Under the pieces are notes generated by a model. The model ran no database searches, had not been told where the DNA came from, and worked only from the letters and a program-made list of their open reading frames with translations. Position numbers and translations under genes: made by a program. This document shows positions 57,734 through 64,000 of a DNA stretch of 64,000 nucleotides, piece after piece. How positions within the stretch are numbered: the first letter of the stretch is position 1; the number at the start of each line of letters is the position of its first letter. The stretch is from Zingiber officinale (lineage: Eukaryota > Streptophyta > Magnoliopsida > Zingiberales > Zingiberaceae). Location: assembly GCF_018446385.1 (NCBI RefSeq), contig NC_056004.1, forward strand, positions 24,806,492-24,870,491, written 5' to 3'.

Positions 57734-59134
57734 TTAGAGCATCCGAATGGGTGCTTGATGATGTGGCAATGTGAGGTAGTCACTCCCATAGTGGAAGGGA
57801 GCTCCTTTGCTTTTCTGCAAGGAGCAATTCCATGTTTAGGGAGTTGCTCCTTGCTCTTTTTTTAAAAATTAAAATAATTTTTAAAATTTTAGTTTTTATT
57901 TAAAATCAATAAGTACCATGAAACAATGACTAAAAATTTGCCATTGTTCAACCATTAAAAATTATTTTTTTATTTTTTAAAAAATATATATGAATACATT
58001 TTCAACCTTTTATTTTTTCATTCATCCTATCATTCTTTTTACTCTTTATTTTTTCTTTCTTCCTTTCATTCTCTATTTGTATTCAAGATAAATAAAAATT
58101 TTGGTACTTCTTTTACAAGTCTTTTGAATTCTCCAAATGTGGAAAAAAATACATGTTTCTAAAATACTCTCATTCATCCAAATGTCCAATATTCTCATTT
58201 TTCCTCTTACATACAATATCCTCCAAAATTTTAAAACATTTCATATATTTTATAATATCCTCCAAAATTTCCAAATTCCCAAAATTTTCAAAAAAATTTG
58301 AAGAATCCGACGCTATAGCTCCATTTGGTATGTATCCACCCAAAAATTGGTCAACCATGGGTGGCCAATTTGGAATGTCTTTTCTACCTTACATATTTTC
58401 TCATCCTCAATCATCAGGCATACTTTCGAATGAATCAAGAAGGGCTAATGTCGACTCATTTACTAACGACAACAAACCTATAGCGCCATCATCTGTTCTA
58501 GCAACTCAATGACCATTACACTCATCATAAGAAGAGCATGAAGTTGAATTGGATAAAGATGATTCGAAATGAACATTTTGGTCTTCCAATGAAGACATGG
58601 TCCTTGCAAAGTCATGGTCACTATCAGCACTAACGTAGTCATTGGTAATGACTAGAAGGATCATGCTTTTTGGAAACATATAGCTGATTATTTCAACAAG
58701 CATCGACCCTGTTGGAACTATGTCGAGAATCTATCAGTGGCTAAAATCACATTAGTATTTAAGTTTGTGCATTTGGTAAATGGATTTTCTGCAACTTGCA
58801 ATAATTTTTATACTCATCGTTAAAGAGATTGGAGTGACGAGAATGTGTTGGAGAACACACTAAATATGTGAAAAGCCAACAACAATAACAAGGACTTCAA
58901 GTATATGCATGTGTAGAGGGTCCTCAAAAAATATGAGAAATATACTCCATAATCAATTGATCATTGCTCTAGAAAAAAGGCTAAGACATCCGAATCAGGG
59001 AAGAACGCTTTACATCAAATCTAGACATGAGTGTTGAGGTGGATGCTTTTGAAGTCCGCATGCATTTGACAAGGAAAAAGACAACGAAGATGAAGGGTAA
59101 ATCCAAAGTCAGAGAAAGTGACAAAATAGAACAA

Positions 59135-59334
59135 TGTAGAAATTAACGCCAAAGAAAAAGAGTAGCCATCTTTATTTTTATGAATCAAAAGATAAAGAGT
59201 ACAAGGACTTATATAGTTAATTACAAGAAAAAGTCTAAAGAAAAAATCTAAACAAACCTTAACTGAAAAGGTAAAAGACTAAATTGCCCTCAAGGCTATA
59301 AACAAATAATTCTAATTAATTATATAATCTAACA
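59135..59334 (-). repeat. 3' LTR of the Copia element
   Basis: 200 bp with TG..CA ends. It differs from the partner at three positions (ttattt/ttatttg near 59178, aaggac/aaggcc near 59207, aaaaag/aaaaaa near 59232). Confidence 0.95.
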
Positions 59335-59347
59335 TCCCCCCTCAAAC

Positions 59348-62300
59348 TCACGATGCTACAGCCAGAAGCATTGAGAGTTTGTCAGATAAAAACCGGAAAC
59401 GTGAAGCGGAGTGAGCCTTGGTAAACATATCAGCTATCTATAGTGAGGAAGAAACAAAAGGTAGTGTGATAGTGCCAAGCTGTAGATGATGACGAGTAAA
59501 ATGACAATCTATCTCAATATGCTTCGTTCTCTCATGAAAAACTGTATTGCGCGCAATCTGAATGGCACTCTGATTATCACAATGAAGAGCAGTAGGTTTT
59601 TGAAGAAAAACTCCCATATCTGTAAGCAACCAACATAGCCAAACAATCTCACAAGTGGCGGTAGCCATGGCACGATACTCAGCTTCTGTGGAGGATCTAG
59701 AAATAACATCTTGCTTCTTGCTCTTCCAAGAGATAAGAGAATCTCCAAGAAAAATACAGAAGCCGGTGGTCGACTTACGATCCGTAAGATCACCTGCCCA
59801 ATCAGCATCAGAATATGCACAAAGTTCTAACGAGGAAGTAGAAGGGAATAAAAGACTCTGAAACTGAGTTCCTCGAAGATACCGAAGAATGCGAAGAACA
59901 ACAGCCTAATGAACTGTGGTCGGTGCAGTGACAAACTGACTAACCACATGTACAGCATATGCAATATCAGGACGAGTCACAGTGAGATACACCAAGCTTC
60001 CCACAACTGTACGGTAGAGATTAGGATCAGGCAACGGAGAACCATCTGAAGGAGAGTACCTAGCATTAGTCTCAAGGGGAGTATCAACTACCCTGTTGTC
60101 AGTGAGATGTGCACGCTCAAATAGATCAGCTATGTACTTTGACTGAGACAAAAGATAGCCTTTAGGTGAAGAGGCAATCTCGATCCCCAGAAAATAGCGT
60201 AATGATCCCAAGTCTTTCATAGCGAAACAATGAGCTAATTCAAACTTCAAGGACTCAATTCCATTAAAATCATCACCGGTAATAATCATGCCATCCACAT
60301 ATAAAGACAAAAGTATACGACCTGTACGCGTACTCTTGACAAATAAAGCTGAATCATGATTATTGGAACGAAAGCCAAGTGAGGTAATCACCATGGAGAA
60401 CTTCGCAAACCAAGCACGTGGCGCCTGTTTGAGTCCATAGAGAGCTTTGCGAAGCCTGCAAACTTCACCAGAACGGTGAGAAACTCCAGGAGGAGGCATC
60501 ATATACACTTCTTCTTGAAGATCACCATTCAAGAAAGCATTTTTGACATCCATCTGAGATATTTTCCATTGACGAGCAGAGGCAACAACAATCAACATAC
60601 GAACAGTGGTCATTTTAGCAACAGGAGCAAAAGTTTCCTCATAATCCATGCCATATTCCTGAGAGTAACCTTTAGCAACAAGACGAGCTTTGTACCTTTC
60701 GATAGAACCATCAGATTTAGTTTTGATCTTATAGACCCAACGAGAACCAATGGCGCATTTTCCTGGTGGTAGAGGTACCAAATCCCAAGTATGAGTATGA
60801 TGCAGAGCAGTTAATTCCTCGTCCATAGCATTCTGCCAAAGAGGATTACCAACAGCTTCTCTATAAGACAGAGGCTCAGAAAGACGATGAACAGAAGCAA
60901 CAAAAGAAGCAAAGGAAGTGGAATAACAAGAATAAGCAAAATCGGGTAGTCTAGTAGACTTACGAGGACGTGTAGACCGACGAATAGGATTGTCTGCAAT
61001 CTCTTGAGGTGATGGAACAGGCGCAGGAGGGGGAGGTGGAGGTGGAGGTGGAGCTGGTGTCTCGAGAATACCAGATTCACTGAAGCTGTCATGTGGAAGA
61101 GTAGCCGTGGGGGAGGCTTCGTCGGTGTCGGTACTGAAGGGATCAATGTGAATAAGATCTGCATGAGTCATGTCATGTGATAGAAGAGGTATAGAGAAGA
61201 AAGGAATATGCTCAAGAAACACAACATGACGAGAGACATATAATTTTTTACTGACTGGATCAAAACAACGATATCCCTTTTGACCAACACCATAACCAAG
61301 GAAGACACATAAAGCAGACTTAGAGGACAATTTATCACGCTCGATGTGTGGTCGAAGAACAAAACAGGTACAACCAAAAACACGTAAAGAGGAATAATCA
61401 GAAGCATGACCATACAATTTTTGAAAAGGAGACAAACCCGAATTGTGAGAAGTTGGAATCCTATTAATTACATGAGTAGCAGTAAGAACTGCTTCTCCCC
61501 AAAAAATACTAGGAACATCTGCAGATAATAAGAAAGAACGGGCTGTCTCAACAAGGTGTCTATGTTTTCTCTCTGCAATCCCATTTTGTTCAGGTGTTTC
61601 TTGACATGATGTTTGATGTATAGTACCTTCTAATGCAAGTAAGTGAGAAAAAGTATTGGAAGTGTATTCACCTCCCAAATCGCAACGAAAACACTTGATA
61701 ACTGCTGAATGTTGAGTTTTGACAAGAGCTTTAAAGTTATTGAAGATGGTAAGATAATTAGATCTGTGTTTCATAAGATAAACCCAAGTATAGCGAGTGC
61801 AATCATCAATAAAAGAAACATAATATCTTGATCCCCCTTTTGTACTAACAGGAGAAGACCCCCATACATCAGAATGAATAAGATCAAAAGGATTAGGAGA
61901 AAAAGATAGACTTCTATTGAAAGGTAGTGCAGAAAATTTTGCTAGTTTACAACCACTACAATCTGAAATATCATGACTTTTTAAAGTTCCTAATACTCCA
62001 GATGAAGCTAAAAATTGTAAACGAGAGGCTGAAACATGACCTAGACGAGTATGCCACAAATAAAAATCAGAAGAAGAACGACTCAATCGGAAAGATGACA
62101 AATCGATACTAGAAGCTGCAACATTTGGTACTTGAAGCTTATCCAAAACATAGAGTCCCCCTTGCCTACGGCCTATCCCAATCACCTTCTGAGATTGCGG
62201 GTCTTGCACATAACAATTGGATGAGGAAAAAGAGATTAAATATCCAGACTCAGACAATTGACTAACAGAAACAAGATTAAGTGTAAGACTAGGAATAAAA

Positions 62301-62611
62301 TAGACATCGGGAAGAGATAAGCAAGTTGTAACAACAGAACCAACACTTAATAATGGCATCGGAGTACCATTAGCGGTCATAACTGATACAGATGAATTAG
62401 AATATAAGGAGATAAAAGATGACAAGTTAGGTGACATATGATGAGAGGCTCCAGAATCTAAGATCCATAAAGAGGAAGATATACCTGATGCACTAGAGGA
62501 TGACAAACCTATATGAGAAGAAGCAGACATGGCAAAGGGCTGTGAAGCAAGGAATTGTTGAAACTGCTCAAGCATATGCGGATCTAAAGAGGGGGCAGCC
62601 ACTGCATTACC
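59348..62611 (-). pseudogene. Copia pol (protease, integrase, reverse transcriptase, RNase H) with stops and altered active site
   Basis: Reading from 62602: protease with LDSGASHHMS; a GAG-pre-integrase zinc site (HTRLGH..CSGC); integrase with D (HSDVWG), D (CDLGGEY) and E (PEQNGIAERK); then reverse transcriptase (WVYKIKTKSDGSIERYKARL, SQMDVKNAFLNGDL, LYGLKQAPRAWF). The YxDD box reads YVDG (Gly codon at 60290-60292), losing one catalytic aspartate. The RNase H region follows (AYSDADWAGD, STEAEYRAM, CDNQSAIQIA) with C-terminal KAHSASRFRFL and final stop TGA at 59348-59350. In-frame TAG codons interrupt at 59906-59908 and 59438-59440. The element cannot move by its own enzymes as sequenced. 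Confidence 0.94.
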
Positions 62612-62614
62612 AGA

Positions 62615-63035
62615 CTATGGTTGATTACTAGATTTCCACGAAGCATTCTGATGTTGCAATGGTGGGGACTGAGATCTTTGCTGCTGATGTTGTTTACCTT
62701 TGTTTAATAGTAATGGACATTGAGACTTCCAATGTCCTTTTTCTTTGCAATAGGCACACTCATCAATAGAAACCTTCGAAGTCGACCTACTTTGATTATG
62801 TGGCATAGATCGTTGTGGTGTTGCAAAAACTGATGGCGTAGATGACGCAATAGTCTTCTTATCAACCTGGGACTTAAGGCGAATCTCCTCAGCTAGCAAT
62901 TCATGTACTACTGAATCAACAGAAGGGAGAGGACTACGATGTAAAATTGTTCCACGCAATCCTTCAAAGTCATCGCGAAGAGCCATCAAGAACTGGACAA
63001 GATGTCGTTCTTCTCTACGAGTATTGCGAAAACAC
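62615..63035 (-). pseudogene. Copia gag, N-terminally deleted
   Basis: The readable part begins about 63035 (RREERHLVQFL), then MALRDDFEGLRGTILHRSPL, VDSVVHELLAEEIRLKSQVD and one CCHC knuckle CAYCKEKGHWKSQC (about 62729-62770). It stops at TAG 62615-62617, in frame with pol. The usual UBN2 half of gag should lie upstream, but only about 120 bp separate this from the primer-binding site. A 13-bp word, ttttcgcaatact, occurs twice at that point (minus strand, about 63040 and 63065), consistent with a deletion between short repeats. Confidence 0.85.
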
Positions 63036-63165
63036 CAAACAAAATCAAGTATTGCGAAAACAAAAGGAACCCAATCAAAACTGTACGATCCGCGAAAATT
63101 GTAGATCGAATTAACAATGATTCAATCAAATTATCAAAAAGATAGAAATAAAGGCTCTGATACCA

Positions 63166-63365
63166 TGTAGAAATTAACGCCAAAGAAAAAGAGTAGCCAT
63201 CTTTATTTGTATGAATCAAAAGATAAAGAGTACAAGGCCTTATATAGTTAATTACAAGAAAAAATCTAAAGAAAAAATCTAAACAAACCTTAACTGAAAA
63301 GGTAAAAGACTAAATTGCCCTCAAGGCTATAAACAAATAATTCTAATTAATTATATAATCTAACA
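63166..63365 (-). repeat. 5' LTR of the Copia element
   Basis: 200 bp, followed on the minus strand by the initiator-Met primer-binding site (63153-63165) and flanked on the right by AACAA. Confidence 0.95.
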
Positions 63366-63774
63366 AACAAAACATTGACAAAGATCGACAGATATTAAAG
63401 AATATCAAATGCAAAAAAATGACTTTGCAGGAAATCGAGATATTTAACGATTATGAAATTCTTATAAAGGATATTATTGAGATAACACCAAGATAACTTC
63501 TTATATATGAGAAAATGATTAAAAAATTAAACATAGACATAACCTGGTGTAAATATATTTCAGTTGATTTCTATATATTATTTTAATTTAGGTCTTTTAT
63601 TTGATGTATTGTATTATTTATGTAATTTATTTTTTTAATTATTAATGTTATAAATTTTATATAAATGTAAAATATAATAAGAAAGTATGTTACCTAAACA
63701 AACGTATGAGATTTTTAACTTTTGACATGATGCGTAGTATTATGAAAGCTCTTATTTATAGATTCTTTTATAAA

Positions 63775-64000
63775 TAAGTTTAATGTCCATGGGGCTATGA
63801 TGCCGCAGTAAGATATCCAAGTTATCACTCAGGTATTCGTGGTTTGAACTATAGTTATGACGTATTTGTAAGAATTTTTTCTCTAAATGGGGGGTGCAAC
63901 CAAAGGATGCTCGGTTTCTGGGTTGGCCGTCGTGTGCGCTTCCTGATTTATCCTGATAGCTTGTGAAAAATTTCCGTGGAACCAGACCGGTCACTCTTAT
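63775..64000 (+). mobile_element. Possible tRNA-derived SINE (cut by window edge)
   Basis: Near 63790 'gggctatgatgccgcagtaag' resembles a tRNA 5' half with an A-box-like region. 'ggtttgaacta' at 63838 sits at B-box spacing. The rest ('taagaattttttctctaaatggggggtgcaacc', 'ggttggccgtcgtgtgcgcttcctgatttatcctgatagc') has the style of plant SINE bodies. The B box is imperfect, so this is tentative. Confidence 0.45.

Larger units (their letters stand above)
59135..63365 (-). mobile_element. Ty1/Copia LTR retrotransposon, 4231 bp, recent, internally mutated
   Basis: LTRs 59135-59334 and 63166-63365 are each exactly 200 bp with three mismatches (TGTAGAAATTAACGCC..TAATCTAACA). The target duplication AACAA is at 59130-59134 and 63366-63370. 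On the minus strand the primer-binding site TGGTATCAGAGCC directly follows the right LTR (63153-63165), and the polypurine tract GTTTGAGGGGGGA precedes the left LTR (59335-59348). One gag-pol frame runs the length, broken by in-frame stops and a catalytic change. The N-terminal part of gag is missing. Confidence 0.95.
57737..63750 (+). mobile_element. Harbinger-derived unit C, split by a Copia element
   Basis: Starts GAGCATCCGAATGGG at 57737 after TTA (57734-57736). It carries a third copy of the N-terminal frame (58318-58512, PFGMYPPKNWSTMGGQFGMS, then a stop). Degraded C-terminal sequence follows on both sides of the Copia insertion (59040-59134 and 63371-63540, e.g. aatatcaaatgcaaaaaa..gaaatcgagatattta). 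The uninterrupted equivalent is at 56225-56300 in unit A. The right end near 63750 is decayed. Confidence 0.7.

Overview
This is plant nuclear DNA. It carries three intron-containing plant genes embedded in several layers of nested transposable elements: Copia/SIRE-like LTR elements, non-autonomous LTR elements, hAT and PIF/Harbinger transposons, a tRNA-derived SINE and a plastid DNA insert. The gene structures, the SINE type and the LTR motifs (CAGTCGACTGA-like and GATCGGTC/GACCGATC-like inverted motifs) suggest a monocot, possibly Zingiberales. The species assignment is low-confidence inference.

Host genes. (1) 7052-11242 (+): the body of a DHHC protein S-acyltransferase of the plant class with a long C-terminal tail. 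Seven in-frame exons are visible; the N-terminal exon was not found in the window. (2) 23331-24553 (-): a complete four-exon group IIb WRKY transcription factor of 317 aa. (3) 28056-31869 (-): a complete seven-exon queuosine-salvage (DUF2419/QNG1-type) gene of 337 aa. They share no obvious pathway; each is an isolated housekeeping or regulatory gene between repeats.

Layout. 1-6384: decayed remains of Copia/SIRE-like elements on the minus strand, ending in an LTR with an internal 425-bp tandem duplication. 6828-6989: an Au-like SINE just upstream of the first visible acyltransferase exon. 11535-22761: a minus-strand SIRE-like element. Its left LTR holds a hAT-type MITE that itself holds a 4.7-kb non-autonomous LTR element rich in GC tandem arrays. 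Its right LTR holds a solo LTR of another family. 25655-27598: LTR debris. 32709-33090: a Harbinger MITE. 34049-48365: a TTF-type hAT transposase pseudogene split into three pieces by two gag-only LTR elements (34701-41672 and about 42101-46833). 48475 to about 63750: a head-to-tail chain of Harbinger units that share TTA junctions. The chain contains a 3.65-kb hAT element with a perfect 8-bp target duplication, a plastid trnK-region fragment, and a young 4.23-kb Copia element with 200-bp LTRs. The last about 220 bp look SINE-like.

No CRISPR array, prokaryotic operon, rRNA or functional tRNA gene was seen. The most unusual observations are the non-homologous segment inside the LTR pair of the 34701-41672 element, the 93-bp host duplication flanking the second gag-only element, two related gag-only elements in one hAT copy, and the TTA-sharing Harbinger chain.
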